64,000 nt of DNA, taken from positions 87,441 through 151,440 of the forward strand of contig SVOI01000001.1 in the NCBI GenBank assembly GCA_015066465.1, given 5' to 3'. Under the pieces are notes generated by a model, which saw only the letters and a program-made list of their open reading frames with translations, had not been told where the DNA came from and made no database searches. Positions 33,463 to 43,129 of the stretch are shown here, piece by piece. Position 1 is the first letter of the stretch. Each line of letters starts with the position of its first letter. The DNA comes from Oscillospiraceae bacterium (lineage in GTDB: Bacteria; Bacillota; Clostridia; Oscillospirales; Acutalibacteraceae). The translations under genes were made by a program, and so were the position numbers.

Positions 33463-34911
33463 TTGAAAAATCTTTTAAGCAAATTGAGTTATACACCAGC
33501 GAGCTGGAGAACGACTAATAAGGAAAGAAAAAGTTATTATCTTTACTTGTCTGGTCAAAATATGATTTACACAATGATTACATCATTTTTGACCACATAT
33601 CTTTTATTTCAGGGTGTTGACCCTGTGAAATCAGGTACAGTAATGCTCATAGTTAAGATATGGGATGCTATGAACGATGCTGTTTTTGGTTGTATTTTTG
33701 ATAAAGCAAAATTTAAGAGCAAACAGAAATTTTTGCCATGGCTTAAAATTTCTTTGCCTTTAATTCCACTTGCGACTGCACTTTTATATATGATACCAAG
33801 CGGTGCAGGTGAGATGGTTAAGCTTCTCTGGTTTGCTATTTTCTATCTTATATGGGATACTGTATACACTATTTGTGACGTTCCTATTCACGGTATGGTT
33901 ACTGTTATGACAGATAATCTTGATGAAAGAACCTCAATAATTTCTTATAAGAGTATCTGGTCAGGCGTTGGTAGCGGTATAGCAACTATTATTCCTACAA
34001 TAATTACAGGTCAGGCAGTTGGTCTCAGCTTTGGTGTTGCTGCAGCTATTGTAAGCGTGGTTGCATTTGCTACAATGGTTCCTGTGTGTATTAATGGTAA
34101 AGAACGCTTTACAAATGTTGATGAAGAAGAACAATTTACAGTAAGAAAGATGTTTAAATATTTGTTCTCAAACAAATATTTACTTATTTACTATGCAGGC
34201 TATTTCTTCCAGAGTGGCTTTAACGTTATGATTTCTATGAGCCTTCTTACGTCTTATTACTTGTTCCATAACGAAGCGTTCAGCCTTATTGTTCTTGCGT
34301 TGGCAGGAGCACCTATTTTCATAGCATCACTTTTCGTACCAAAATTGGTTGAAAAATATGGTAAGCGTAAAATCTTTATTATAAGTAACTGGGCGGCAGT
34401 AATTTTTGGTACAATCAGCTGGCTCTGTGGTTATCAGAATATGATAGTGTTTATAATTTTAACACTTCTTCGTGCTGTTCCTTTAGGTATTCAGGGCATT
34501 ATGATATTTATGTTCACACCTGACTGTGCAGAGTATGGTGAATTTAAAACAGGAATTGATGCAAAAGGTATTACTTTCGCTATACAGACATTCGTTACAA
34601 AAATGGCTTCGGCTCTTTCTGGCGCACTCGGAATGTTCCTTCTTGGTTTCTTCGGATGGAAAGAAGTTAACGCTGAAAGCTTCCAGGATTTAGCTGTACA
34701 GAATGTTCAACAATCAGAATTCACACTTAATGGTTTGTGGTTTATATTTGTAATGATACCAACAATTGGTCTTATTCTTGCAGGTATTTTCTGGCACTTC
34801 TATAAGCTCAAAGATGAAGACGTTAAAGTTATGATTGATTGTAACAACGGCAAAATCACAAGAGAAGAAGCACTCGAAAAAATCTCTATAAGAGATGAAT
34901 TTAAAAAGTAA
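33463..34911 (+). CDS. GPH/MFS-type sugar symporter
   Basis: A 482-residue protein with about 12 membrane segments. 'IWDAMNDAVFGCIFDKAKF' near residue 66 is the family's conserved loop ('DxxxDPxxG' type), and 'DCAEYGEFKTGIDAKG' near 350 is the matching second-half signature of MFS_2/GPH carriers. The likely start is TTG 33463, since AAAAGGGG ends 8 bases before it; GTG 33454 overlaps that site. It probably shares a transcript with the NAGPA gene, so it may import products released outside the cell. A terminator follows. Confidence 0.88.
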   Translation: MKNLLSKLSYTPASWRTTNKERKSYYLYLSGQNMIYTMITSFLTTYLLFQGVDPVKSGTVMLIVKIWDAMNDAVFGCIFDKAKFKSKQKFLPWLKISLPLIPLATALLYMIPSGAGEMVKLLWFAIFYLIWDTVYTICDVPIHGMVTVMTDNLDERTSIISYKSIWSGVGSGIATIIPTIITGQAVGLSFGVAAAIVSVVAFATMVPVCINGKERFTNVDEEEQFTVRKMFKYLFSNKYLLIYYAGYFFQSGFNVMISMSLLTSYYLFHNEAFSLIVLALAGAPIFIASLFVPKLVEKYGKRKIFIISNWAAVIFGTISWLCGYQNMIVFIILTLLRAVPLGIQGIMIFMFTPDCAEYGEFKTGIDAKGITFAIQTFVTKMASALSGALGMFLLGFFGWKEVNAESFQDLAVQNVQQSEFTLNGLWFIFVMIPTIGLILAGIFWHFYKLKDEDVKVMIDCNNGKITREEALEKISIRDEFKK

Positions 34912-34917
34912 AAGTAT

Positions 34918-34955
34918 AGCGACTGTCAGAATTTAAAACTGACAGTCGCTTTTTT
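34918..34955 (+). terminator. Intrinsic terminator
   Basis: AGCGACTGTCAG / CTGACAGTCGCT perfect 12-bp stem with a TTTTT tail. Confidence 0.88.
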
Positions 34956-34993
34956 GCACATATTATTAATATGAAATTCGGTTAATATTATCG

Positions 34994-35022
34994 TTGAAAA
35001 TTAACATTATTTGCTATATAAT
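34994..35022 (+). promoter_or_regulatory. Promoter for secreted PHP-domain gene
   Basis: TTGAAA (34994-34999), 17-base spacer, TATAAT (35017-35022). Confidence 0.75.
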
Positions 35023-35084
35023 AATGTATTATTATAGAATAATTGTCTTTATAGTTCATTGTTTTTTGAAAAGGGGCGTTAATT

Positions 35085-36590
35085 ATGAAAAAGACCAAAA
35101 AAATAATTGCTTTGGTTTTGGCTGTTTGTATGTTAATGGTGAGTTACTCAACCGTTGCATTTGCAGGGGAGACTGACACGGGTATCGATTACACAATAAT
35201 CGACCCATATGAAGATGTAAACTGGCTTACATATAAGCAATACAGAGCAGACCTTCATAATCACACAACAGCAAGTGATGGTACTGACACTTTAAAGGAT
35301 ATGTTAGAGCAACAATATGAATATGGTTTTGATATTGCTGCAGTTACAGACCATGGCGTTGTAGATTACGGCTGGACTCGTCAATCAGTTATTCCTGCTA
35401 TGGAAATTTTTATTGATTTATTCAAAGGCAGAGCAGGCGATATTGTTCCACTTGAATCAAAAGGTGGCGAAGCTGCTAATGGTAACACTTACTCACTTGA
35501 AACAAAAAAGGGCGGTAGCTATTATACACAGACTACTTCATCAGGAATTAAGCTTCACAGTATGTTAAGAGTGCCTTACGGTATTGAAAATAACCCAAGT
35601 TCACTTAACAACGCTCACGTTAACAGCTGGTTTGTTGATTATGGTCACGGCTTATTGGGTGGTACAAGTGACTATGAAACACCTATTAAAAACGTTCACG
35701 AAATGGGCGGACTTTCAGTAATTAACCACCCTGGTGAATATACAGGCGCTCGTGATGAGGATTCTACTGAGGACGCTTATAATGAAAGCAAGGGTATGTA
35801 CGGCTATTACATTGATAAATTTGCAAGTCTTCTTATAAATTATGATTCTTGCATTGGTATTGATATTAACAGTAAGGGCGATGGCAGAACACGTTACGAC
35901 AGAAAGCTCTGGGATATTCTTTTACAGAGAGTTACCCCAACCGGCAGAAACGTTTTAGCTATTGCAACTTCTGATGCTCACTCAACTGATGCAGTTTTCA
36001 CTGGCTATACAGAAATGGTAATGCCTGCTAATACAGTTGATAACTTAAGAGAATGTATGGAAAAAGGAGCATTTTTCGCTTGCAGTAAAAACTTAGGTAA
36101 CCCTGTTGAAATTGCAGAAATTGCAAATTATTTAACAGAAAGCATTGACCCTACTGCTGTAAAGCTTGGTGAACAGTTAAAAGCAATGCAGGCAGAGGAT
36201 GCTACAGCAAAATATGAAGCCCCAAAAGATGTAGAAGCTCCAAGAGTTACTGCTATTGCAGTTGACCAGAGTAGTGATACAATCACACTTGTTACTGCAG
36301 GTGCTAAAAATATCCGTTGGATTGCAAACGGCAAAACAATTGCAACAGGCAATAGCATTGACCTTGATGACCACAAAAGAGAACTTGGCAATTACGTAAG
36401 AGCTGAGATTTTCGGTGAAGGTGGTATTGTTTATACTCAGGCATTTATGCTCGATTACGAAGGTGTTGCAGAATCAGATGGTGAGAAATTCACAGACCTC
36501 GGTTTCCTTGCAAGTATGATTCCAGATACACTTGTTAAGCTTTTAGGTGGACTTTCGATATTTGACACAATTTACGGTTGGATTTCATAA
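35085..36590 (+). CDS. Secreted PHP-domain metal-dependent phosphoesterase-like protein
   Basis: A 501-residue protein with a signal peptide (MKKTKKIIALVLAVCMLMVS, cleavage near 'AFAGE'). The PHP domain begins 'ADLHNHTTASDGTDT' (His58, His60, Asp65), continues with 'AAVTDHGVVDYG' (Asp89, His90), 'LSVINHPGEY' and 'ATSDAHSTDAVFTGYT', so the metal ligands appear complete. The last ~100 residues form a beta-rich segment and a hydrophobic tail. PHP enzymes are mostly cytoplasmic, so export is notable. Substrate could be a phosphodiester, nucleotide or polymer. The gene has its own promoter and terminator. Confidence 0.88.
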   Translation: MKKTKKIIALVLAVCMLMVSYSTVAFAGETDTGIDYTIIDPYEDVNWLTYKQYRADLHNHTTASDGTDTLKDMLEQQYEYGFDIAAVTDHGVVDYGWTRQSVIPAMEIFIDLFKGRAGDIVPLESKGGEAANGNTYSLETKKGGSYYTQTTSSGIKLHSMLRVPYGIENNPSSLNNAHVNSWFVDYGHGLLGGTSDYETPIKNVHEMGGLSVINHPGEYTGARDEDSTEDAYNESKGMYGYYIDKFASLLINYDSCIGIDINSKGDGRTRYDRKLWDILLQRVTPTGRNVLAIATSDAHSTDAVFTGYTEMVMPANTVDNLRECMEKGAFFACSKNLGNPVEIAEIANYLTESIDPTAVKLGEQLKAMQAEDATAKYEAPKDVEAPRVTAIAVDQSSDTITLVTAGAKNIRWIANGKTIATGNSIDLDDHKRELGNYVRAEIFGEGGIVYTQAFMLDYEGVAESDGEKFTDLGFLASMIPDTLVKLLGGLSIFDTIYGWIS

Positions 36591-36596
36591 TAAATG

Positions 36597-36634
36597 TGGA
36601 TACACTTTAATTTTTAAAGTGTATCCATTTTTTT
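36597..36634 (+). terminator. Intrinsic terminator
   Basis: TGGATACACTTTA / TAAAGTGTATCCA stem with a TTTTTTT tail. Confidence 0.87.
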
Positions 36635-36697
36635 GTTGTAATAATAATATAAATGTGATAAACTTAATAAGTATCTTATTAAAAGTGAGGGTTTAAT

Positions 36698-36967
36698 ATG
36701 AACGCTATTGTTACAGTTATTGGTAAAGACAGAGTTGGTATTATGGCTGGTGTTTGTGTTGCGTTTGAAAAAACAAATGTTAACGTTTTGGATATAAGCC
36801 AGACAATTCTTAAAGATATGTTTACTATGAATATGTTAGTTGATGTAAAGAATGCAAACGTAAGTTTTTCTGAGCTCGTTGATATTCTCAATAAAGAGGG
36901 CGAAAGACTTGGTGTAAGCATCCGCATTCAGCGTGAAGATATTTTTGATGCTATGCATAGAATATGA
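36698..36967 (+). CDS. ACT domain protein (UPF0237 family)
   Basis: An 89-residue single ACT domain: 'AIVTVIGKDRVGIMAGVCVA', 'NVNVLDISQTILKDMFTMNM' and 'GVSIRIQREDIFDAMHRI' match the UPF0237/GcvR-like small regulators. ACT domains bind amino acids; what this one senses is unknown. It sits 9 bases ahead of the PFL-family gene, an arrangement conserved in many Firmicutes, so the two are expected to act together. Confidence 0.93.
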   Translation: MNAIVTVIGKDRVGIMAGVCVAFEKTNVNVLDISQTILKDMFTMNMLVDVKNANVSFSELVDILNKEGERLGVSIRIQREDIFDAMHRI

Positions 36968-36976
36968 GGTGCTAAA

Positions 36977-38335
36977 ATGCTTAATCAACACGAAATTATT
37001 GAAACCTTAAATATGATTGATGAACAGCATCTTGACATCCGTACAATTACTATGGGTATTTCTTTAAGAGATTGTGGTCATCCTGATGCGAAAATTTCTG
37101 CAACAAAAATGTATGATAAAATTACAAAGTATGCAGAAAACCTTGTTAAAACAGGTGAAGAAATAGAAAAGGAAATGGGAATTCCCATTATAAACAAAAG
37201 AATTTCTGTTACACCAATGGCAATTGCAGCTGAGTCAAGTGAGACTGAAGATTACACTATTTTTGCAAAGGCTATGGATAATGCTGCAAAAGAATGTGGT
37301 GTTAATTTTATCGGTGGTTTTTCTGCTCTCGTGCAGAAAGGGTTTACAATAGGTGACAGACGTCTTATAAATTCAATTCCATCTGCTTTAGCCGAGACTG
37401 ATTTTGTTTGCTCATCTGTTAATGTTGGCTCTACAAAAGCGGGTATAAATATGGATGCAGTAAAATTAATGGGTAATATCATTAAAGATACTGCAGAAAG
37501 AACAAAAGAAAATGACGGCTTAGGCTGTGCAAAGCTTGTTGTGTTCTGTAATGCCGTTGAAGATAATCCATTTATGGCTGGTGCATTCCACGGTGTAGGT
37601 GAGCCTGAATGTGCAATAAACGTTGGTGTTTCAGGGCCTGGTGTTGTTTATAATGCTTTAAAGAGTGTTAAGGGTGCACCATTTGACGTTGTAGCTGAAA
37701 CAGTTAAAAAGACTGCTTTTAAAATTACAAGAATGGGTCAGCTTATTGCCCGTGAAGCTTCATCACGTCTTAATGCAGAATTTGGTATTGTTGACTTAAG
37801 CCTTGCCCCAACTCCTGCAGTTGGTGACTCGGTTGCAAGAATTTTAGAAGAAATGGGACTTGAGACCTGTGGTACTCACGGCACAACGGCTGCTTTAGCA
37901 CTTCTTAACGATGCTGTTAAAAAAGGTGGCGTAATGGCTTCTTCTTCAGTCGGTGGTCTTTCAGGTGCATTTATTCCTGTTTCTGAGGATGAGGGTATGA
38001 TTGAAGCCGTTCACAAGGGCGTTCTCACGTTAGATAAGTTAGAAGCAATGACCTGTGTCTGCTCAGTTGGTCTTGATATGATTGCAGTTCCTGGCGATAC
38101 AACTGCTGAAACGATTTCAGCAATTATTGCTGATGAAGCAGCTATTGGTATGATAAATCAGAAAACAACAGCTGTAAGAATTATTCCTGCTTTAAATAAA
38201 AAAGTGGGTGATGAAATTGAAATGGGCGGTCTTTTAGGTACTGCACCTGTAATGCCCGTTCATAAAGAGAGTAGTTACGATTTTATTATGCGTGGTGGCA
38301 GAATCCCTGCACCACTTAACAGTCTCAAAAACTAA
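36977..38335 (+). CDS. PFL family protein (UPF0210/DUF711)
   Basis: A 452-residue protein with '[17 protein letters not shown]', '[14 protein letters not shown]', '[20 protein letters not shown]', '[10 protein letters not shown]' and '[10 protein letters not shown]' at the C-terminus, all characteristic of UPF0210. The fold resembles pyruvate formate-lyase, but no glycyl radical loop is seen, so activity is not established. A GAGGTG site lies 8 bases upstream. It is paired with the ACT-domain gene. Confidence 0.94.
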   Translation: MLNQHEIIETLNMIDEQHLDIRTITMGISLRDCGHPDAKISATKMYDKITKYAENLVKTGEEIEKEMGIPIINKRISVTPMAIAAESSETEDYTIFAKAMDNAAKECGVNFIGGFSALVQKGFTIGDRRLINSIPSALAETDFVCSSVNVGSTKAGINMDAVKLMGNIIKDTAERTKENDGLGCAKLVVFCNAVEDNPFMAGAFHGVGEPECAINVGVSGPGVVYNALKSVKGAPFDVVAETVKKTAFKITRMGQLIAREASSRLNAEFGIVDLSLAPTPAVGDSVARILEEMGLETCGTHGTTAALALLNDAVKKGGVMASSSVGGLSGAFIPVSEDEGMIEAVHKGVLTLDKLEAMTCVCSVGLDMIAVPGDTTAETISAIIADEAAIGMINQKTTAVRIIPALNKKVGDEIEMGGLLGTAPVMPVHKESSYDFIMRGGRIPAPLNSLKN

Positions 38336-38394
38336 ACTGTTTAAAATTCGTATACTATATATATAATAAATATATATTACTGAGAGGTGATAAA

Positions 38395-39312
38395 ATGCAT
38401 TATAATGAGTTTTACAAAACTCTTATGAAAAAACTTGAATTGCCAGAGAGTGCAGAAAAAGAGTTTACAGAAGTTGTTAAACTTACAGATAAAAATTTAG
38501 AGTTGGGTAGAGAGCTTGATAAATTAATAATGCGTTTTATGTTCCCGAAAGCTCACGATATAAGACGCTTTTTAGAGAAGCTTACACCGATTTCTCAGAA
38601 ATATTTGATTGATGAAAATATACTTCAATTTGTTTTTTTGCTCTTGTCAGCAGAAACTATGGCAAAAAGATACACAAAACAAGAGATACCCGACAGTGTA
38701 TTTTATGAGACAATCAAGGATTTGAAATATAAATTACAAGAGTGTGTAGAGTGTAAAGGTTATTATGGTACTTTTGTACCACATTGGTTTGAAGGTTTTT
38801 ACAGACTCGAAAGATTTTCGTTAGGTAGATTTCAGTATGAACATACCGATACTGACAGAGAAATTGTAACACCAAGTGGAATTAAAATAAAAAAAGGTAC
38901 TAAAGTTTTGTTTTTACACATTCCATCAAGTGGTGAACCACTTACAGATGAAGTGAGATTGGACTCTTATAAAAAGGCTTATGATTTTTATAAAGATACC
39001 TCTTTTGTGAAAAATGGAAAAATCATTTTTGTTTGTCATTCGTGGTTACTTTATAAAGAGCATTATAAGTTCTTGCCAGAGAATTCAAATATTTTAAAGT
39101 TTATGAATGACTTTTATATTTATGACCAATATATAAGCGATATTAAAGAAGATTTATGGCGTATATTCGGAAAACTTGATAAATTGCCATATAATGAATT
39201 GCCAGAAGATACCTCATTAAAGAGAGCCTATAAAAATTGGCTTATTGAAAAGAATGAGACCGGCGGAGGTGTTGGCGTAATAGTATTTGATGGCGAAAAA
39301 ATTGTAAATTAG
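38395..39312 (+). CDS. Acyltransferase-domain protein (NAT_N/GNAT_C type)
   Basis: A 305-residue soluble protein. The N-terminal ~140 residues are helical, and the C-terminal part contains 'FLHIPSSGEPLTDEVRLDS' and 'FVCHSWLLYKEHYKFLPENS', which I associate with the two-domain acyltransferase family (NAT_N plus GNAT_C). The end 'TGGGVGVIVFDGEKIVN' also fits. The acyl donor and acceptor are unknown. It begins 59 bases after the PFL gene, with its own GAGGTG site and an AT-rich TATAAT-containing promoter region. Confidence 0.7.
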   Translation: MHYNEFYKTLMKKLELPESAEKEFTEVVKLTDKNLELGRELDKLIMRFMFPKAHDIRRFLEKLTPISQKYLIDENILQFVFLLLSAETMAKRYTKQEIPDSVFYETIKDLKYKLQECVECKGYYGTFVPHWFEGFYRLERFSLGRFQYEHTDTDREIVTPSGIKIKKGTKVLFLHIPSSGEPLTDEVRLDSYKKAYDFYKDTSFVKNGKIIFVCHSWLLYKEHYKFLPENSNILKFMNDFYIYDQYISDIKEDLWRIFGKLDKLPYNELPEDTSLKRAYKNWLIEKNETGGGVGVIVFDGEKIVN

Positions 39313-39419
39313 TCGAATTTTCTCGTAAAAACTGAGACTTAAAAATTTCAAAATGTAACGAAAAATGTGTCAATTTCTTAATTTTTTGTTTATGTTTATG
39401 CAAAATACAATAAAATCAG

Positions 39420-39473
39420 AGCCTTTTATAGTGCAAGTTGTGCATTGTAAAAGGCTTTTTTATGTGGTACAAT
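39420..39473 (+). terminator. Terminator overlapping the promoter of the next gene
   Basis: AGCCTTTTATAGTGCA / TGCATTGTAAAAGGCT stem with a TTTTTT tail (39420-39461). The 3' arm holds TTGTAA (39445-39450), which with TACAAT (39468-39473) at 17 bases makes a promoter for the CHAP gene. The remaining leader is about 100 bases long with nothing recognised. Confidence 0.65.
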
Positions 39474-39582
39474 GACATTCGTTCGCAGGAATTGTTACAA
39501 GTTTGTAATAATTTGCAACAACTTTGAAATAAATATTATTGATACAGCAAAAACTCAAAATTATGAAAGGCAAAATTATTCT

Positions 39583-41220
39583 ATGATTAAGAGCAGAATT
39601 AAAAGCGCTATTGCGGTAGCACTTACTGTAGTACTTGCAGTGGTTCCTATGTTCAGCGTAAACGCAGCTGCTAAAAAAGTTGAATACAGCGCCTCATCTT
39701 CTTATATGAGCAGTAGCTTCTACAAAGCACTTAGTGAGGTTGAACTTACAGGTGACCAGGTTACAGATATCTGTAATATAGCAAAAACTCAGGTTGGTTA
39801 TCACGAAAGTGGTGACAATTACACAGAATACGGCAGATGGTACGGTAGACAAAGTTATTGGTGCAACGTGTTTGTTTCATGGTGTGCTTACGTAGCAGGT
39901 GTTCCAGCATCTGTTTTCCCTAAATTATCAGCAGTTGGTAATTCATATTACTCAATACTTCCATCAGTTGGTGCTGATTGCTTCAGTTTTGGTGCAAAGC
40001 CACTTGAAGCAGGTGACCTCATTTTCAGTTGTACTTGTTCAGGTAGTTATGGTTGTATTGACCACGTTGGTCTTGTTGTTGATGCAGATGACCAATATAT
40101 TTATACAGTTGAGGGTAATATGTCAGACCAGGTAAAAGCGTTGACTTACCCTGCTTCTACGGGTTACCTTGCTAACCAGCGTGCAAGAATTAACTATGTT
40201 GCACGTCCTAATTATCAGGATCGCTCTGCAACTGTTTCAAACATCAGCAGAGCAGACGCTATTAAAACAACAGAAAACAGCATCTATGCACTTTTCGATA
40301 TGGCTTTACCTTATGAAGAGGCAGAGCAGGTGTGCTCACTTATGGGCGGTCACCTTGTAACTATTACAAGTGATAAAGAGCAGGAAATTGTAAACGGAAT
40401 GCTCGAAAATGGTTCTTATTATCAGTATTACATTGGCTTAAACGATTCAACAGAAAACGGAATGTATTTCTGGGGTAACGGCGAAGCATATAATTATACA
40501 AATTTAAATGGTGCTTCAAGACAGAATCTTACAGCAGTTGTTACTAAAGCAGATGGTACTTGGGAAGAAGCTATCAGCAACAAGCGTCAGACAGGTTTTA
40601 TCTGTGAATTGGAAATTGACAAAATGATTCCTGCTAATACTGCAAAATTCGGTGATAGCAGATATGAAATTTATGATAGTTCTTTAACTTACGAACAAGC
40701 ACTTGCATTTGCAAAGGCTAAAGGCGGTAAGTTAGCAGAGATTGAAACATCTTCTGAAAACCAACTTCTTTCACTTCTTCTTAAAGATTGTGACCAGTAT
40801 TACTTAGGTGTAAGCGGTACTAAGAGAGAAGTTACTACTGTTGATTATTCAAATTATTTAAAAGGCGTAAAATATAACAGTGGTAAAGAAAACTATGCTG
40901 TTATGCTTAATGATGGTTCAGCGAAATGGTCTGTTGCAAAGATTTTTGAAGCAAAGACAATGACAGGCTTTGTTATTGAATATGAAGCAGAGAAAAAGCA
41001 TACAGTAACCTATGATGCTAACGGTGGTGTAAACACTCCTAATGAACAAGTTGTTCTTGATGGTATGAAGCTTTCTGTAAGCGAAATAACTCCAGAATTA
41101 CAGGGTGCTGAATTCTTGGGCTGGGCTACAAAGAAGAACGCTAAAGAAGCAGATTATCATTCAGGTGAAAAAATAAGCGTAACTGAAAATACAACTCTTT
41201 ACGCTGTATGGTCTAAATAA
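39583..41220 (+). CDS. Secreted CHAP-like amidase with two C-type-lectin-like domains and an InlB-type repeat
   Basis: A 545-residue protein with signal peptide (residues 1-28). The CHAP/NlpC-like domain spans about 55-210: 'WCNVFVSWCAYVAG' gives Cys94, 'DHVGLVVD' gives His161 and 'TVEGN' the third polar residue, matching a peptidoglycan amidase or endopeptidase. Two C-type-lectin-like domains follow: about 229-345 ('EEAEQVCSLMGGHLVTITS', 'YIGLND', 'GFICELE') and 353-465 ('EQALAFAKAKGGKLAEIET'). An InlB/Flg_new beta-repeat ends it ('VTYDANGG', 'TLYAVWSK'). It probably acts on the cell wall and binds surface glycans. The start has a GAAAGG site 12 bases upstream. Confidence 0.88.
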   Translation: MIKSRIKSAIAVALTVVLAVVPMFSVNAAAKKVEYSASSSYMSSSFYKALSEVELTGDQVTDICNIAKTQVGYHESGDNYTEYGRWYGRQSYWCNVFVSWCAYVAGVPASVFPKLSAVGNSYYSILPSVGADCFSFGAKPLEAGDLIFSCTCSGSYGCIDHVGLVVDADDQYIYTVEGNMSDQVKALTYPASTGYLANQRARINYVARPNYQDRSATVSNISRADAIKTTENSIYALFDMALPYEEAEQVCSLMGGHLVTITSDKEQEIVNGMLENGSYYQYYIGLNDSTENGMYFWGNGEAYNYTNLNGASRQNLTAVVTKADGTWEEAISNKRQTGFICELEIDKMIPANTAKFGDSRYEIYDSSLTYEQALAFAKAKGGKLAEIETSSENQLLSLLLKDCDQYYLGVSGTKREVTTVDYSNYLKGVKYNSGKENYAVMLNDGSAKWSVAKIFEAKTMTGFVIEYEAEKKHTVTYDANGGVNTPNEQVVLDGMKLSVSEITPELQGAEFLGWATKKNAKEADYHSGEKISVTENTTLYAVWSK

Positions 41221-41238
41221 TCTTAAGGTGACCTTTTA

Positions 41239-41277
41239 CTGCTACAAGTAGAAATGCTTGTAGCAGTTTTGTTTTTT
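41239..41277 (+). terminator. Intrinsic terminator
   Basis: CTGCTACAAG / CTTGTAGCAG stem with T-rich tail. Confidence 0.8.
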
Positions 41278-41288
41278 TATAAAAACAG

Positions 41289-41318
41289 TTGCAGAGAAGT
41301 GTATATCTGTGGTATAAT
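41289..41318 (+). promoter_or_regulatory. Promoter for heterodimeric ABC exporter operon
   Basis: TTGCAG (41289-41294), 18-base spacer, TATAAT (41313-41318). Confidence 0.7.
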
Positions 41319-41371
41319 TATAATGTATATCTATGGGCTTTAAAAGATTTTTGAAAGGAAGTGAATTTTTT

Positions 41372-43129
41372 ATGATAAAGCTTTTTAAATATTTAAAACC
41401 TCATAAAAGATTCGCAATCTTTACAATTATTCTTGCGGCGCTCAGCAATGTTATGACTTTAGGCTTTCCGTTTATGATGCAGCAGCTTATAAATAACGGA
41501 ATTACAAAAGGTGATTTAGATTACATAAAAAATATTGGTATTGTTATGATTATTCTTTGCATAATAGCAATGTTCATTTCAATAGCAAATAGTTACTGTT
41601 CAAGCAAGGTTTCAGCACTTTTTACTGGTGACCTCAGAAGAAAGGTGTTTTCTAAAGTTCAGACGTTTTCACAAGGCGATATTGACGAAATCGGTATTCC
41701 GTCACTTATAACAAGAACAACAAACGATATAAGGCAAATAGGTGAATTGTTAATTGCTCTTTTAAGAAGTATAATTTCTGTGCCGATTATGTTAATTGGT
41801 GGCACAGTAATGGCAGTTGTTATGGACCCTGGACTTTCACTCGTGCTTCTGATTGTTTGCCCTGTTATAGCGGTAATAGCACTTATAATTGCAAAAACGG
41901 TTGTGCCATTTTTTAGTAAAATTCAAAAAGGCGTTGATAATTTAAACCTTGTAACAAGAGAAAAGCTCAATGGTGTAAGAGTTATAAGAGCGTTTAACAG
42001 AACCGAATACGAAGAAAGACGTTTTAAAAAAGCAAATGATGATTTAACAGGGCTTACTTTAAAGGTTTCAAGAATTTTTGCAGGACTTATTCCTGTTGCA
42101 ACACTTCTTATATTTATGATTATAGCGCTACTTATTGTAGTTGGTTATAATCAGATTAATAAATTAACTGACCCTACTGAAATAGCGAACACAATAGGTG
42201 ATTTGCAGGCTTTTATAATTTACCTTGTATTTATAGTTGTAGCTTTAGCTTCTGTTGCTGCTATGTTTGTTATGATTCCACGTGGTAAAATTTCTGCAAA
42301 CAGAATAAATGAAATTTTAGACCATCAATTAAAAATGGAAATAAGAGAAAAAACGACAGACTGTGAAAATGATGGTACAATCGAATTCAAAAATGTTGTT
42401 TTTGATTATAAAGACGAAGACGGCAATTTAAAAAGAGCACTTAATAACGTAAACTTTGTTGCCGAAAAAGGTAAAACTACTGCAATTATTGGTAGTACTG
42501 GTAGTGGTAAAAGTACCGTTCTTAATTTAATTCCACGGTTTTATGATGTTACAGAGGGTGCAGTTCTGATTGATGGCGTTGATGTAAGAGAAATGGATTT
42601 CTCTTCAATTTATGAGAAATTAGGCTACATTCCACAACAGGCGTTTTTATTCAGTGGTACAATTGCTGATAACTTAAGATATGGTAATGAAGATGCTACT
42701 GATGAGGAATTATGGGAAGCATTAGAAATTGCACAATCACGTGATTTTGTCGAGAAGTTACCACAAAAGTTAGAGAGTATGGTTTCGCAGAATGGCACAA
42801 ACCTTTCTGGTGGTCAAAGGCAAAGGCTTTGTATTGCAAGAGCAATTGTTAAAAAAGCAAAGTTCTATATGTTTGACGACAGCTTTTCTGCACTTGATTT
42901 TATTACAGACAGTAAATTACGAGCACAATTAAAAACAGTTCTTAAAGAGTCTGCAATAATTATTGTTGCTCAACGAGTTGGTACTATAATAGATGCCGAT
43001 AATATTATTGTTCTTGAGAATGGTGATGTTGTAGGTATGGGAACTCACAAAGAGCTTTTAGAAAATTGTGCAGTTTATAAAGAAATGGCTGACTCACAAC
43101 TCGAAAAAACGGGGGTGAGTGACACATGA
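41372..43129 (+). CDS. ABC exporter half-transporter with degenerate ATP site
   Basis: A 585-residue protein with six membrane helices (residues ~1-320) fused to an ATPase domain. Walker A is 'GSTGSGKST', the signature 'LSGGQRQRLCIARAI', and Walker B reads 'FYMFDDSFSALD', where the usual catalytic Glu is Asp. This is the noncanonical half of type IV heterodimeric exporters such as TM287/288 or BmrCD. ATG 41372 follows an AAAGGAAGTG site; the in-frame ATG 41333 overlaps the promoter-proximal region. The stop overlaps the next gene by 4 bases. The substrate is unknown (drug, lipid or peptide). Confidence 0.93.
   Translation: MIKLFKYLKPHKRFAIFTIILAALSNVMTLGFPFMMQQLINNGITKGDLDYIKNIGIVMIILCIIAMFISIANSYCSSKVSALFTGDLRRKVFSKVQTFSQGDIDEIGIPSLITRTTNDIRQIGELLIALLRSIISVPIMLIGGTVMAVVMDPGLSLVLLIVCPVIAVIALIIAKTVVPFFSKIQKGVDNLNLVTREKLNGVRVIRAFNRTEYEERRFKKANDDLTGLTLKVSRIFAGLIPVATLLIFMIIALLIVVGYNQINKLTDPTEIANTIGDLQAFIIYLVFIVVALASVAAMFVMIPRGKISANRINEILDHQLKMEIREKTTDCENDGTIEFKNVVFDYKDEDGNLKRALNNVNFVAEKGKTTAIIGSTGSGKSTVLNLIPRFYDVTEGAVLIDGVDVREMDFSSIYEKLGYIPQQAFLFSGTIADNLRYGNEDATDEELWEALEIAQSRDFVEKLPQKLESMVSQNGTNLSGGQRQRLCIARAIVKKAKFYMFDDSFSALDFITDSKLRAQLKTVLKESAIIIVAQRVGTIIDADNIIVLENGDVVGMGTHKELLENCAVYKEMADSQLEKTGVSDT

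Noticed and set aside
36977..38335. Glycyl radical enzyme (pyruvate formate-lyase)
   Set aside because: The name PFL family is only structural. No glycyl radical motif or activase gene is seen.
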